Positions 16,826-25,805 of a DNA stretch of 64,000 bases are shown piece by piece (within the stretch, counting starts at the first letter, position 1; each line of letters begins with the position of its first letter). Source of the DNA: Mycobacterium sp. 1274761.0. Lineage in GTDB: Bacteria > Actinomycetota > Actinomycetes > Mycobacteriales > Mycobacteriaceae. The DNA lies in assembly GCF_001668615.1 (NCBI RefSeq), contig NZ_LZMC01000056.1, positions 62,001-126,000 on the forward strand, written 5' to 3'. The position numbers were made by a program, and so were the translations under genes. Below the pieces are notes generated by a model. That model did no database searches, was not told the origin of the DNA, and saw nothing but the letters and a program-made list of their open reading frames with translations.

Positions 16826-17748
16826 CACTCATGCACGAACACGTCTTCGTGCTTTCACCCGAGATCAACGCAAACCACCCCGAGGTGTGGGGCGACGAGG
16901 ACCAACGGATCGCCGACGCGGTCAATCGACTCAACGAGCTCAAGTCGCGCGGCGTGGACAGCATCGTCGACCTCACGGTGATCGGGCTCGGCCGCTACAT
17001 CCCCCGCATCGCGCGCATCGCCGAGCAGACCGACATCAACATCGTCGTCGCGACCGGCCTCTACACCTACAACGATGTGCCGCTGTACTTCTCTCTTCGC
17101 GGACCAGGAACAATGCTCGACGGCCCGGAGATCATGACCGAGATGTTCGTCGGCGACATCCGTGACGGCATCGCCGACACCGGCATCAAGGCCGCAATCC
17201 TCAAGTGCGCCACCGACGAACCCGGCGTGACCCCCGGCGTCGAGAGGGTGTTGCGGGCCGTCGCCGCGGCACACCGCGAAACCGGAGTGCCGATCACCAC
17301 ACACACCCACGCCGCGAGCCGGCGCGGCCTCGAGCAGCAGCGGATCTTCGCCGAGGAAGGTGTCGACCTGTCCCGCGTAGTGATCGGCCACTGCGGGGAC
17401 ACCACTGACATCGGCTACCTGGAAGAGCTCATCGCCAACGGCTCCTACATCGGCATGGACCGCTTCGGGCTCGACACCTTCCTCGACACCGAGCAGCGGG
17501 TGAACACCGTGGCGACGATGTGCGAGCGCGGGCACGCCGACAAGATGGTGCTGTCCCACGACGCATCATGCCTACTCGATTGGCTGCCAGAGGAAGTCGT
17601 GCCCGTCGCGATGCCCAACTGGCACTATCTGCACATCTCCGACGACGTGATCCCGGCGCTGAAGCAGCGTGGCGTGACCGACGAACAGATCACCGCGATG
17701 CTCGTCGACAACCCACGCAGGATATTCGAAAGGCAGGGCGGCTACTGA
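16771..17748 (+). CDS. php: phosphotriesterase-like lactonase
   Basis: The 325-residue TIM-barrel metalloenzyme keeps every metal-site residue of the family: His22 and His24 in LMHEHVF, the carbamylated Lys in AAILKCATDE, His in TTHTHAA, His in IGHCGDT and Asp in LSHDAS. Family members (Rv0230c PPH is about 326 residues) mainly hydrolyse lactones, with weak phosphotriesterase activity. GTG 16771 is chosen because the strand before MHEH (VRGTIDTADLGMT) is needed for the barrel; it forces a 55-base overlap with the end of aftD. It is followed after one base by a CoA ligase gene. Confidence 0.9.
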   Translation: MPPLNTVRGTIDTADLGMTLMHEHVFVLSPEINANHPEVWGDEDQRIADAVNRLNELKSRGVDSIVDLTVIGLGRYIPRIARIAEQTDINIVVATGLYTYNDVPLYFSLRGPGTMLDGPEIMTEMFVGDIRDGIADTGIKAAILKCATDEPGVTPGVERVLRAVAAAHRETGVPITTHTHAASRRGLEQQRIFAEEGVDLSRVVIGHCGDTTDIGYLEELIANGSYIGMDRFGLDTFLDTEQRVNTVATMCERGHADKMVLSHDASCLLDWLPEEVVPVAMPNWHYLHISDDVIPALKQRGVTDEQITAMLVDNPRRIFERQGGY

Positions 17749-17749
17749 C

Positions 17750-19219
17750 ATGACGGAATCCGCGCCCACGCTCGGCACCAGAGTCTCGATGCTGGCCGCC
17801 GACAAGCCCGACGCGTCCGCGATCACCTGCTCGGGCCGCACACTGACCCGCCGCGAGCTCGATTCGTCGACCAACCGGCTAGCGCGTGCGTTCGCCGAGC
17901 GCGGCGTTGGCGTCGGTGACTACGTGACGATCGCCCTGCCCAACTCTATCGAGTTCCTGCAGGCCGCGATCGCGGCGTGGAAGCTGGGCGCCGTACCTCA
18001 ACCGCTGCCGGCCCGCCTGCCCGACAACGAGTTTCAGAATTTGCTGGACTTGCACCCCCGCGCTCTGATCGTCGGCAGAGCCGATCCATCCGGCACGACG
18101 CCCAGCGTCGATGCGGGTTTCACACCGGATCCGGCCGTGCCCGACGCCGCGCTGCCCGAGGCTGTCTCTCCGACATGGAAGGCGATGGCCAGCGGGGGCA
18201 GTACCGGACGGCCGAAGCTGATCGAAGCCGGCGGTGACAGCCGCACCGACCTGACGCCGGTGAGCCTCGCAATGGGCACCAAAGAGGAAGATGTTCAACT
18301 GGTTTCGGTGCCGATGTCCCACAACACCGGAATGACGGCCGCCACCATGGGCCTGACGATGGGCCACCATCTGGTCTTGATGCCGCGGTTCGATCCGGCA
18401 GAGTTTCTGCGGCTGGTCACCGAAACACGGGTCAACTGGCTGTTCACGGTGCCGACAATCATGCACCGGTTGCTGCCGGTCTACGACGCCGACCCCGACG
18501 CCTACGACTTGTCCTCGCTGCGCCGGTTGTGGCACGTCGGAGCACCGTGCGCCCCGTCGGTCAAGCAGCGATGGATCGAGTTGCTCGGCCCGGACGCGGT
18601 GTGGGAACTTTACGGCGGCACCGAGCTTCAGGCGTTGGCGGCGTTGAGCGGCGGCGAATGGTTGCAGCATCGTGGATCGGTGGGCCGCGTGATCTCCGGC
18701 GAGATGAAGGTTCTCGACGACGACGGCAACGAGTGCCCGCCCGGCGTCAGCGGCGAGGTCTACATGCGTCCGTCGCCGGGTAGCGCCCCGACCTACCGCT
18801 ACATCGGCGCGACGGCCAAGAGCCGTGACGGCTGGGACTCTCTGGGTGACCTCGGCTACTTCGACGAGGACGGCTACCTCTACCTCAACGACCGGCGGGT
18901 GGACATGTTCACCGTCGGCGGCCGCAACGTCTATCCAGCCGAGGTCGAAGGCGCACTCGCCGCCCACCCGAAGGTGTTGTCCTGCTTGGTCGTCGGCGTG
19001 CCCGACGAGGATCTGGGCCAGGTGCCGTATGCCATCGTTCAGGCCGACGGGCTCGACGAGGATGCCGTCATCGCGTTCCTCTCCGAGCGCATCGCGCACT
19101 ACAAGGTGCCGCGCACGGTCGAGTTCACCGACACGCCGCTGCGCGACGATGCGGGCAAGGCGCGGCGGTCGGCGGTGCGCGACGCGATCATCGCGCGGCT
19201 GGCGCAGGCGCGCTCCTGA
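17750..19219 (+). CDS. AMP-dependent acyl/aryl-CoA ligase (FadD/BaiB-like)
   Basis: The 489-residue adenylate-forming enzyme activates a carboxylic acid with ATP and CoA. The phosphate loop is SGGSTGRPKL, the adenine-binding stretch is ELYGGTELQ, the hinge region is DRRVDMFTVGGRNVYP, and the catalytic Lys is probably in RDDAGKARR. It is shorter than long-chain FadD proteins and resembles bile-acid or aromatic-acid CoA ligases. It starts one base after php, so the pair may open a lactone and then activate the resulting hydroxy acid. The 3' end overlaps the convergent acyltransferase gene by 32 bases. Confidence 0.87.
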   Translation: MTESAPTLGTRVSMLAADKPDASAITCSGRTLTRRELDSSTNRLARAFAERGVGVGDYVTIALPNSIEFLQAAIAAWKLGAVPQPLPARLPDNEFQNLLDLHPRALIVGRADPSGTTPSVDAGFTPDPAVPDAALPEAVSPTWKAMASGGSTGRPKLIEAGGDSRTDLTPVSLAMGTKEEDVQLVSVPMSHNTGMTAATMGLTMGHHLVLMPRFDPAEFLRLVTETRVNWLFTVPTIMHRLLPVYDADPDAYDLSSLRRLWHVGAPCAPSVKQRWIELLGPDAVWELYGGTELQALAALSGGEWLQHRGSVGRVISGEMKVLDDDGNECPPGVSGEVYMRPSPGSAPTYRYIGATAKSRDGWDSLGDLGYFDEDGYLYLNDRRVDMFTVGGRNVYPAEVEGALAAHPKVLSCLVVGVPDEDLGQVPYAIVQADGLDEDAVIAFLSERIAHYKVPRTVEFTDTPLRDDAGKARRSAVRDAIIARLAQARS

Positions 19220-20378
19220 CGGCGCTGTCCAGCGGCGGCGCCGGCTCGGCTGGGCTGCTGCGGCGATACTCCCACCGCCGCAACGCAACCCGGCATGGCG
19301 ACTCGAACAGCGCGTAGCTGACCGCCGCGATCGCGAACCCGAACACCACTGTCAGCCCGAGCACCACCGGCATGTGCCCGTTGAACGCGAACTCGCCGAT
19401 GATCGGGAACACCATCCACAGCGCGGCCAGATGCCAGATGAACAGCCCGTAGGACCACCGGCCCAATGTCACCATCGTGGTGTTGCCCAGGATGCGGTGC
19501 GGGGTGTCGGGAGCGTCGAGCACCAGCGGCGCCAGAAGCGCACCCGACACCACAGCGCCCATCGCGACCTTGACGATGAACTGGTGTGCGGTGCCCGGCG
19601 TCAGGCCTTCCGGACCCGCCAGCGGCGACGCCGCCACCAAGAACGCCGCCAGTGCGACGACCGCCATCAGGACCCGTCTACGCGCCAACCGGTGCGGCCA
19701 GCCGACCGGTGTCACGGTCAGCTCGGCCAGCAGCATCCCCGCGACGAACCACGACAGGAACGCGGGCGGCCAGTTCAGCGAGCTGACCCCGACCGGCGTG
19801 TGGATCGGCAGCAGAGCCCACCCGAGGCTCAGCACACCCGCGGCGGCCAGCACGGGGATGCGCGCGCGCGCCGGCAACCGCCGAACCAGCAGTGCGATCA
19901 CCGGCAGCGCCACATAGAAGCTCACCTCGACGGCGAGGCTCCACATCTGCGTCAACCCGGCCGTCAGCGTCAACGGCACATAGATCTGGGTCAGCGACAG
20001 GTTGGCCAGCCACACCGTGAGGTCGGGTTTGGCGTCGGGCAGCAGGGTCAGGATGACTACAACGGCCACCAGGTAGGCGGGCATGATGCGGACCAAACGC
20101 GACCGCAAGTAGTGCCCCGTCGGCGGGGTTGGGCGCAGGCCGCGGGCGGCGGCGGCGTGACCGCGCCACAACAAAAATCCCGATAGTGCGAAGAACACGG
20201 CGACGGCGAGGTCGAACCGGCCGAACAAGCGGCCAATGACCCCGCCGGTGTGCCCGGTCTGGAACGCAACGTGGGTGACGACGACGCCGACGGCCGCACA
20301 GGCCCGCATGCCCTCGACTGGGGGCAGAAAGCCACGGGTGCCGCTCACTGCCTCCGTACGCGTTTGGGAACCTGGCAC
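19188..20378 (-). CDS. integral membrane acyltransferase family 3 (Rv0228-like)
   Basis: The 396-residue protein has about ten transmembrane segments and the Acyl_transf_3 layout: catalytic His in VVVTHVAF near residue 37, then RSRLVRIMPAY and QMWSLAVEVSFY. Such proteins O-acylate extracytoplasmic sugars. Position matches Rv0228. A corynebacterial relative (TmaT) acetylates trehalose monomycolate before MmpL-mediated export, which would link this gene to mmpL3 elsewhere in the window; that assignment is from memory and is not proven here. The start is GTG 20378, with a later GTG before SGTRGFLPPVEG also possible. It is convergent with the ligase gene. Confidence 0.82.
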   Translation of the reverse strand: MPGSQTRTEAVSGTRGFLPPVEGMRACAAVGVVVTHVAFQTGHTGGVIGRLFGRFDLAVAVFFALSGFLLWRGHAAAARGLRPTPPTGHYLRSRLVRIMPAYLVAVVVILTLLPDAKPDLTVWLANLSLTQIYVPLTLTAGLTQMWSLAVEVSFYVALPVIALLVRRLPARARIPVLAAAGVLSLGWALLPIHTPVGVSSLNWPPAFLSWFVAGMLLAELTVTPVGWPHRLARRRVLMAVVALAAFLVAASPLAGPEGLTPGTAHQFIVKVAMGAVVSGALLAPLVLDAPDTPHRILGNTTMVTLGRWSYGLFIWHLAALWMVFPIIGEFAFNGHMPVVLGLTVVFGFAIAAVSYALFESPCRVALRRWEYRRSSPAEPAPPLDSAVRSAPAPAAR

Positions 20379-20523
20379 CCGACCAGTGTGCAGGACGCCC
20401 TGGCGCGTAAGCCGTTGCAGTAAGTGATGGCCTTAGTTTGTGCTGTTAGGGTCCGTAGCCAGTGGTGCAGCCATCGGGCCTTCGGAGCCGATGGTCGGCG
20501 ACATCGAGCCAGGGAGGACCGGT

Positions 20524-21714
20524 TTGAACCGCGCAGTGGCGTTGCGTATCGCGGCGTGCGGAATCATGGGGCTCGGAGCCGCCCTGTTGATCGCCGCGTT
20601 GCTGCTCACCACCTATACCAAAGGCAGGATCACCAAGATCCCACTGGACATCGACGCCACGTTGGTCAGCGATGGGACGGGGACGGCTTTTGATCCCGCA
20701 TCGCTTGCCGCCCCGAAGTTCGAGGTCAGCAAGAACGTACCGGTGACCCAGCAGAAGCAGATCACCGTCGAGGCGCCCTCCAACGCCGACGTCGTCACCC
20801 TGCAGGTCGGCACCACGCTGCGCCGCAGCGACAAGCAACAGGACAACGGCCTGCTGCTGGCACTCGTCGATACCGTCACGTTGGACCGCAAGACCGCGAT
20901 GGCGGTGTCCAGCGAGAGCAATCCCGGTGGCGCTGTGCAGAAGCCACGCACGATCGAGGACGACCAGCCGCCGACCAACATCGCGCTGCCGCACGAGGGG
21001 CTCACCTACCGTTTCCCGTTCGGCACCGAGAAGAAGACATATCCGTTCTTCGATCCGATCGCCCAGAAGGCGTTCGACGCGAACTACGACGGCGAGGAAG
21101 ACGTCAACGGGCTGACCACCTACCGGTTCACCCAGAACGTCGGCTACGACGGCGACGGCAAGCTCGTCGAACCGGTCAAGTACGCCTCGCTGTACGACAA
21201 CGACGAGGACGCCCAGGTGACCGCGCCGGCGGGGATGTGGGGTCTGCCCGGCAATCCCGAAGAACCGATCACCATGACCCGCTTCTACGCGGCCCAGCGC
21301 ACCTTCTGGGTCGATCCGGTGTCGGGCACCATCGTCAAGTCCAAGGAACGGGCCAACCAGTATTACGCGCGAGAGGCGCTGAAGCCCGAGGTGACGTTCG
21401 TCGACTACACGGTGACGTCCAACGAACAGACGGTCGAGTCGCAGGTCGCCGCGGCGCGCGACGAGCGTGACCGGGTGGCGCTGTGGGGCCGCATCCTGCC
21501 GATCACGTTCACCGCGATCGGCCTGTTGGCACTCGTCGGTGGTGCGCTGCTGGGGTCGTTCAGCATGCGCGGCGAGTCCACGCTGATCGATCCCGGCCTC
21601 GACGAGGCCGATCACGGGTTCTTCGACACTCAGGGCATCAAAGTGCCCGGCGCAGAAGCCAAGACCGAGAAGCTGCCCGCCCAGCGGCCCAGGCAGCAGC
21701 CTCCAGACCGGTAG
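20524..21714 (+). CDS. DUF3068 (PorA-like) membrane-anchored protein (Rv0227c-like)
   Basis: The protein begins with a transmembrane helix (RIAACGIMGLGAALLIAALLL), has a large extracytoplasmic DUF3068 beta-rich domain (about 50-330) and a second membrane helix (ITFTAIGLLALVGGALLG), then a cytoplasmic tail rich in Pro and Gln. TTG 20524 has GGGAGG six bases upstream and is favoured, giving 396 residues; ATG 20491 is in frame and would add eleven. The Rv0227c homologue is regarded as essential, and corynebacterial relatives include porin-like proteins. It is divergent from the membrane acyltransferase gene and overlaps or abuts the next membrane protein gene. Confidence 0.85.
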   Translation: MNRAVALRIAACGIMGLGAALLIAALLLTTYTKGRITKIPLDIDATLVSDGTGTAFDPASLAAPKFEVSKNVPVTQQKQITVEAPSNADVVTLQVGTTLRRSDKQQDNGLLLALVDTVTLDRKTAMAVSSESNPGGAVQKPRTIEDDQPPTNIALPHEGLTYRFPFGTEKKTYPFFDPIAQKAFDANYDGEEDVNGLTTYRFTQNVGYDGDGKLVEPVKYASLYDNDEDAQVTAPAGMWGLPGNPEEPITMTRFYAAQRTFWVDPVSGTIVKSKERANQYYAREALKPEVTFVDYTVTSNEQTVESQVAAARDERDRVALWGRILPITFTAIGLLALVGGALLGSFSMRGESTLIDPGLDEADHGFFDTQGIKVPGAEAKTEKLPAQRPRQQPPDR

Positions 21715-21716
21715 GC

Positions 21717-23357
21717 CTGATCAACCGTCTGCTGACGAGGTTCTGGGCGCCGGCCTATGCGCTGGCGCTCGCCCTTGTGGTGACCGGTCCGCTGCTGCGG
21801 CCGGGGTATCTGTTGGTGCGCGACGCCGTCTCGACTCCTCGCTCGTATTTATCCGATGCGGCGCTTGGCCTTTCGGACGCTGCACCGCGCGCCCTGCCGC
21901 AGGACTTCGCGGTGGCGCTGGCGTCGCACGTGATCGACGGCGGCGTGGTGGTGAAGGTGCTGCTGGTCGCCGGGCTGTGGCTCGCGGGCTGGGGCGCCGC
22001 CCGGTTGGCATCGGTGGTGCTGCCCGAGGCCGGTGCTTCGGGTGGCTTCGTCGCGGCGACGCTGGCGGTGTGGAATCCCTATGTCGCAGAACGACTTCTG
22101 CAGGGCCACTGGAGCCTGTTGGTCGGTTACGGGTGTCTGCCATGGGTGGCGGTGACGGTGCTGCGGATGCGGCTGCGCACCCCGTGGGTTTGCGCGGTGG
22201 CGTTCTGGGTGGCGCTGGCCGGATTGACGCCGACCGGCCTGATGCTGGCCGCGACGGTGGCGCTGGTGTGCTCGACGGTGCCCCGTGCGGGCCACCCCCG
22301 CTGGGTGTCCGCGGTCGTCGTAACGGGCGCGGCGGTCCTGGCTGCGTTGTCGTGGTTGACGGCCGCCGCCGTCTCAGGATCGTTGTCGTCCTCGCAAGCC
22401 GAGGGGGTGCCCGCATTCGCCGCCCGCGCAGAACCCGGCCTCGCGACGCTGGGCAGCCTGGCGAGCCTCGGTGGCATCTGGAACAATGAGGCCGTACCCG
22501 ATTCGCGGACAACGCTTTTCGTGGTTGTTGCCGCAGTGGTGTTGCTGGGCATTGTGGCGGCGGGTCTGCCGGTCGCGATGCGCGCACCCGCCGCGGTCCC
22601 GCTGCTTGTGTTGGCCGCGGTGGCCGTCGTGGTGCCGACGCTGATGGCGACGGGACCGGGGGTGGCGGCCGTCGAGTCGTTGGTCCGCGCGCTGCCGGGT
22701 CTCGGCGTGGTGCGCGACGCGCAGAAGTGGGTGGCGCTGGCGGTGCCCGGTTACACGCTGGCGGCCGCGGGCGCTGTGGTGGCCCTGCGGCGGTGGCTGC
22801 CCACCACAGTCGCGGCGGCGGTGTGCAGTCTCGCGTTGATCGCGACGCTGCCCGATCTCGCCTGGGGCGTCGGTGGCAAGGTCGTCGCGGTGCGATACCC
22901 GCCGGCCTGGCAGGAGGCCGCGGCGACGATCAACGCCGACCCGCATCCGGTGGCGGTGCTGCCCGCAGGCACCAGCATGCGGCACTTCCCGTGGGCGGGC
23001 GACGCGCCGGTGCTCGATCCCCTGCCGCGGTGGCTGCGCGCCGACGTGCTTACCACCGGTGACCTGACCGTCTCGGATCGTCTCGTCCCGGGTGAGGGCG
23101 GCCGCGCAAGGGAGGTGGAGCGGCTCCTGAGCTCCGGCGCCGACAACGACGCACTGGCCCGCGCCGGGGTGGGCTGGCTGGTCGTCGAGTCCGGCGACGA
23201 CGTCACCGTCACCCGCGTGGGCGGCGACTGGCCCGCGGCCCCGCACCGCGGATTGCTGCTGGTCACGCACGCCGTGTGGCTGGCCATGCTGGTCGTCGGC
23301 GGGGCGGGGATGGTCGTGGGACGCGCGCTGAGGGTGACCACGTTCACAGTGGAGTAG
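21717..23357 (+). CDS. polytopic membrane protein, GT-C-like (Rv0226c-like)
   Basis: The protein of about 546 residues has about ten or more hydrophobic segments and a C-terminal extracytoplasmic portion. The stretch around WNPYVAERLLQGHW resembles the N-terminal region of AftD-type membrane glycosyltransferases, so a GT-C fold is plausible but not proven. No ATG, GTG or TTG occurs in frame between 21486 and the middle of the first membrane helix (GTG 21777). The best start is CTG 21717, three bases after the DUF3068 stop, which keeps helix 1 intact. It is probably translated by coupling to DUF3068. The substrate is unknown. Confidence 0.75.
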   Translation: MINRLLTRFWAPAYALALALVVTGPLLRPGYLLVRDAVSTPRSYLSDAALGLSDAAPRALPQDFAVALASHVIDGGVVVKVLLVAGLWLAGWGAARLASVVLPEAGASGGFVAATLAVWNPYVAERLLQGHWSLLVGYGCLPWVAVTVLRMRLRTPWVCAVAFWVALAGLTPTGLMLAATVALVCSTVPRAGHPRWVSAVVVTGAAVLAALSWLTAAAVSGSLSSSQAEGVPAFAARAEPGLATLGSLASLGGIWNNEAVPDSRTTLFVVVAAVVLLGIVAAGLPVAMRAPAAVPLLVLAAVAVVVPTLMATGPGVAAVESLVRALPGLGVVRDAQKWVALAVPGYTLAAAGAVVALRRWLPTTVAAAVCSLALIATLPDLAWGVGGKVVAVRYPPAWQEAAATINADPHPVAVLPAGTSMRHFPWAGDAPVLDPLPRWLRADVLTTGDLTVSDRLVPGEGGRAREVERLLSSGADNDALARAGVGWLVVESGDDVTVTRVGGDWPAAPHRGLLLVTHAVWLAMLVVGGAGMVVGRALRVTTFTVE

Positions 23358-23394
23358 TCAACTACGCTACCCACCTCCGCGCGCGAGTCGAAGC

Positions 23395-24612
23395 ATGGTC
23401 GACATGACCACGAGCGTGTTCGAAGCCGACCTGCCGACCGTCGAGTACGAGGAGGCGCCCAGCCCCGACGAAGGTCACCGCCGCCTTCGCAAGGCGCTGG
23501 AGCAGGCGCCGATCGCGATGGGTGCACACGGCCCCGAGATCCTGAGTTACGACCTGGTGCGCGCCACGCTGCGCGACCCGCGGTTCATCGTTCCGCCCGG
23601 CCTCGGGTTGGAGACGCAGGGCATCACTGACGGCCCGCTGTGGCACCGTGCCAGCACCAGCCTGCTGGCGATGAACGGTCACGACCACACGCGGTTGCGC
23701 CGCCTGGTGTCGAAGGCGTTCACGCCGCGGTCGGTGCAGCGGCTCGAGGACACCATCGTCGACGTGATCAACGACGTACTCGATCCTGTTGTTGCGCAAA
23801 GCCATTGCGAGGCTGTGACCGACATCGCGCGGCCATATCCCGTGCCGATCATCTCGGCGCTGCTCGGCGCACCGCGGGAGGACTGGCGGCTGTTCGATGC
23901 GTGGGCCGACGACTTTTTCAAGCTGTTCAGCTGGAACGTCGCCGAATACGAGGACGACATTCTCACGGCATGGAGTGAACTCGACGATTACATCGACGAC
24001 ATGGTCGCCACCCGGCGGGAATCACTGACCGACGACCTGATCTCGGAGATGATCCGCGCCGAGGACGACGGCGACCGGTTGTCGCCCGACGAGCTGCGGA
24101 TGCTCGCCGCCGGCCTGCTGATGGCCGGCACCGACACCACCCGGAACCAGGTGGCCGCCGCGATCGACGTATTCTGCGACTACCCGGAACAGTGGGCATT
24201 GTTGCGGGAGCGGCCGGAGCTGGCGATGAAGGCCGTCGAAGAGCTGATGCGGTTCTCCCCAGTGGTTTTCGGTGCGATGCGGATGACGACGGAGGATGTC
24301 GAGATGGCGGGCGTGGTGATTCCCGCGGGAACGTTCGTCATGTGCAACACCGCCGCGGCCAACCATGACGCCGACGTGTACGTCGACCCCGACCGCTTCG
24401 ACATTCTGCGCGACGGCGCCCCGCCGATGCAGACGTTCGGCGCCGGCGCGCACTACTGCCTCGGCGCGAACCTGGCGCGGCGCGAGATCGCCACCGCGCT
24501 GACCGTGATGGCCGATCGCCTGCCGAACCTGCGCCGCGACGGTATCGGGCAGTGGAAGCCATTGGTCGGAATCAGCGGCCCGGCAACACTTCCCGTCGCC
24601 TTCGCCGCCTAG
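23395..24612 (+). CDS. cytochrome P450
   Basis: The 405-residue soluble P450 has the I-helix oxygen motif AGTDTTRNQ, the K-helix ExxR in EELMRFS, and the heme ligand Cys355 in FGAGAHYCLGANLARRE. It inserts oxygen into a lipophilic substrate using ferredoxin-type partners, none of which is encoded nearby. ATG 23395 and ATG 23404 are both possible starts. A short palindrome GTAGT-CA-ACTAC at 23354-23365 overlaps the end of the upstream gene and precedes a TACGCT -10-like hexamer. I do not recall a P450 at this position in H37Rv. The TAG stop is in a CTAG shared with the convergent glycosyltransferase gene. Confidence 0.92.
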   Translation: MVDMTTSVFEADLPTVEYEEAPSPDEGHRRLRKALEQAPIAMGAHGPEILSYDLVRATLRDPRFIVPPGLGLETQGITDGPLWHRASTSLLAMNGHDHTRLRRLVSKAFTPRSVQRLEDTIVDVINDVLDPVVAQSHCEAVTDIARPYPVPIISALLGAPREDWRLFDAWADDFFKLFSWNVAEYEDDILTAWSELDDYIDDMVATRRESLTDDLISEMIRAEDDGDRLSPDELRMLAAGLLMAGTDTTRNQVAAAIDVFCDYPEQWALLRERPELAMKAVEELMRFSPVVFGAMRMTTEDVEMAGVVIPAGTFVMCNTAAANHDADVYVDPDRFDILRDGAPPMQTFGAGAHYCLGANLARREIATALTVMADRLPNLRRDGIGQWKPLVGISGPATLPVAFAA

Positions 24613-25769
24613 ACAACACCGCTGACGCGATTTCCCGCGACCGTCGACTCCAAGACCGTCGCCATCGCCTCGGCGCTCTGGGCCCAGGAGAAGTCGCCGC
24701 TGCGGATCTGGGCCTTGCCGCCGAGCTGCTCGCGCAACACCGGGTCGGTCAGCAGCCGCTCGAGGCCGGTCACCAGCTCGCGGTGCTCGTCGACGAGCAG
24801 GCCAGTCACCCCGTCGACGATCGAGTCGGTCAGCCCGCCGGATGACCGGTAGCCGACCGTCGGCACCCCGTGTTGGGCAGCCTCGGTGACGGCCAGCCCC
24901 CAACCTTCCTTGCGCGACGGCAACACATGAACCCACGCTCGCTGCAGCACTTCGTGTTTCGTGAAGTCATCGACGTGGCCATGAAAGGTCACCGCGTGGC
25001 AGACACCGAGTTGTCGCGCATGCTCGACGAGGCGGTCACGCCACCAACCGCCACCGACGATGTCGAGGTGCAGACCGGGGATCCGCGGCCGAAGCTCGGC
25101 AACGGCCGTCAGCGCATCCTCGATCTGCTTGTGCGGCACCAGCCGACTCAGCAGCGCGATGCGCGGATGGTCCGCGCGCGGCAGCGCCAGCGTCGCCGCC
25201 GGTGCCTCGTCGAGGCCGTTGCGCACCACCGCGATGTGCTCGGCCGCCACGCCGAGATCGGTGAGATCACGCGCCGACGGCAGCGACACCGTCACATACT
25301 GATTGCGCCGGTGCAGCCACGGCGACAACCGCGATTCGACGAACCAGCCGAAGCGGCCCTTCCACCGGCCGGCGACCGGCCACAGTTCACGGTGGCAGTG
25401 ATGCACAAGCACCACCACACGCCGGCCGTAGGCAAGGCGAGCCAAGAACGGCAGCCCGTTCTGCGTGTCGATCACCACGTCAGGGCGAACCTTGCGCAGC
25501 GGGCCCAGACCGACGCGGGCCAACACCATGGCCAAACCCGCCCAGATGTAGATCGAGTTGGTTCCGCCTGCGCGGTTGATCCGCACACCGTCGACCACCT
25601 CGTTGCGCGGCGCTCCTTCATAGCGCGCGGTCCGCAACGTCACCGCGATACCCGATGCGGCCAGCTGGGCGCCAATGCGCTGCAGGTAGGTCTCGCTGCC
25701 ACCGCCCTGGGGATGGCCCGTATCGCGCCAGCAAAGCAGCAGCACAGAGCGCACGGACCGGACGGACAT
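24609..25769 (-). CDS. GT4-family glycosyltransferase (Rv0225-like)
   Basis: The 386-residue protein has two Rossmann domains of the GT-B fold: an N-terminal acceptor half beginning LLLCWRDTGHPQGGGSETY and a C-terminal nucleotide-sugar half with RNGLDEA, RIALLSRLVPHKQ, GGGWWRD and PSRKEGWGLAVTEAA (the EX7E motif region). It is a retaining transferase that probably uses a GDP- or UDP-sugar in the cytoplasm. Length matches Rv0225 (384 residues). ATG 25769 gives the expected N terminus; longer frames upstream belong to the divergent methyltransferase DNA. It is divergent from the methyltransferase gene by 36 bases. Confidence 0.9.
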   Translation of the reverse strand: MSVRSVRSVLLLCWRDTGHPQGGGSETYLQRIGAQLAASGIAVTLRTARYEGAPRNEVVDGVRINRAGGTNSIYIWAGLAMVLARVGLGPLRKVRPDVVIDTQNGLPFLARLAYGRRVVVLVHHCHRELWPVAGRWKGRFGWFVESRLSPWLHRRNQYVTVSLPSARDLTDLGVAAEHIAVVRNGLDEAPAATLALPRADHPRIALLSRLVPHKQIEDALTAVAELRPRIPGLHLDIVGGGWWRDRLVEHARQLGVCHAVTFHGHVDDFTKHEVLQRAWVHVLPSRKEGWGLAVTEAAQHGVPTVGYRSSGGLTDSIVDGVTGLLVDEHRELVTGLERLLTDPVLREQLGGKAQIRSGDFSWAQSAEAMATVLESTVAGNRVSGVV

Positions 25770-25805
25770 CCGTGCCAGCGTAACCGCTGCATAGGGTCTG
25801 GCTTT

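Noticed and set aside
20400..20520. Possible tRNA or other RNA gene in the acyltransferase/DUF3068 spacer
   Set aside because: No cloverleaf, no TTCRA T-loop and no paired acceptor stem could be drawn.
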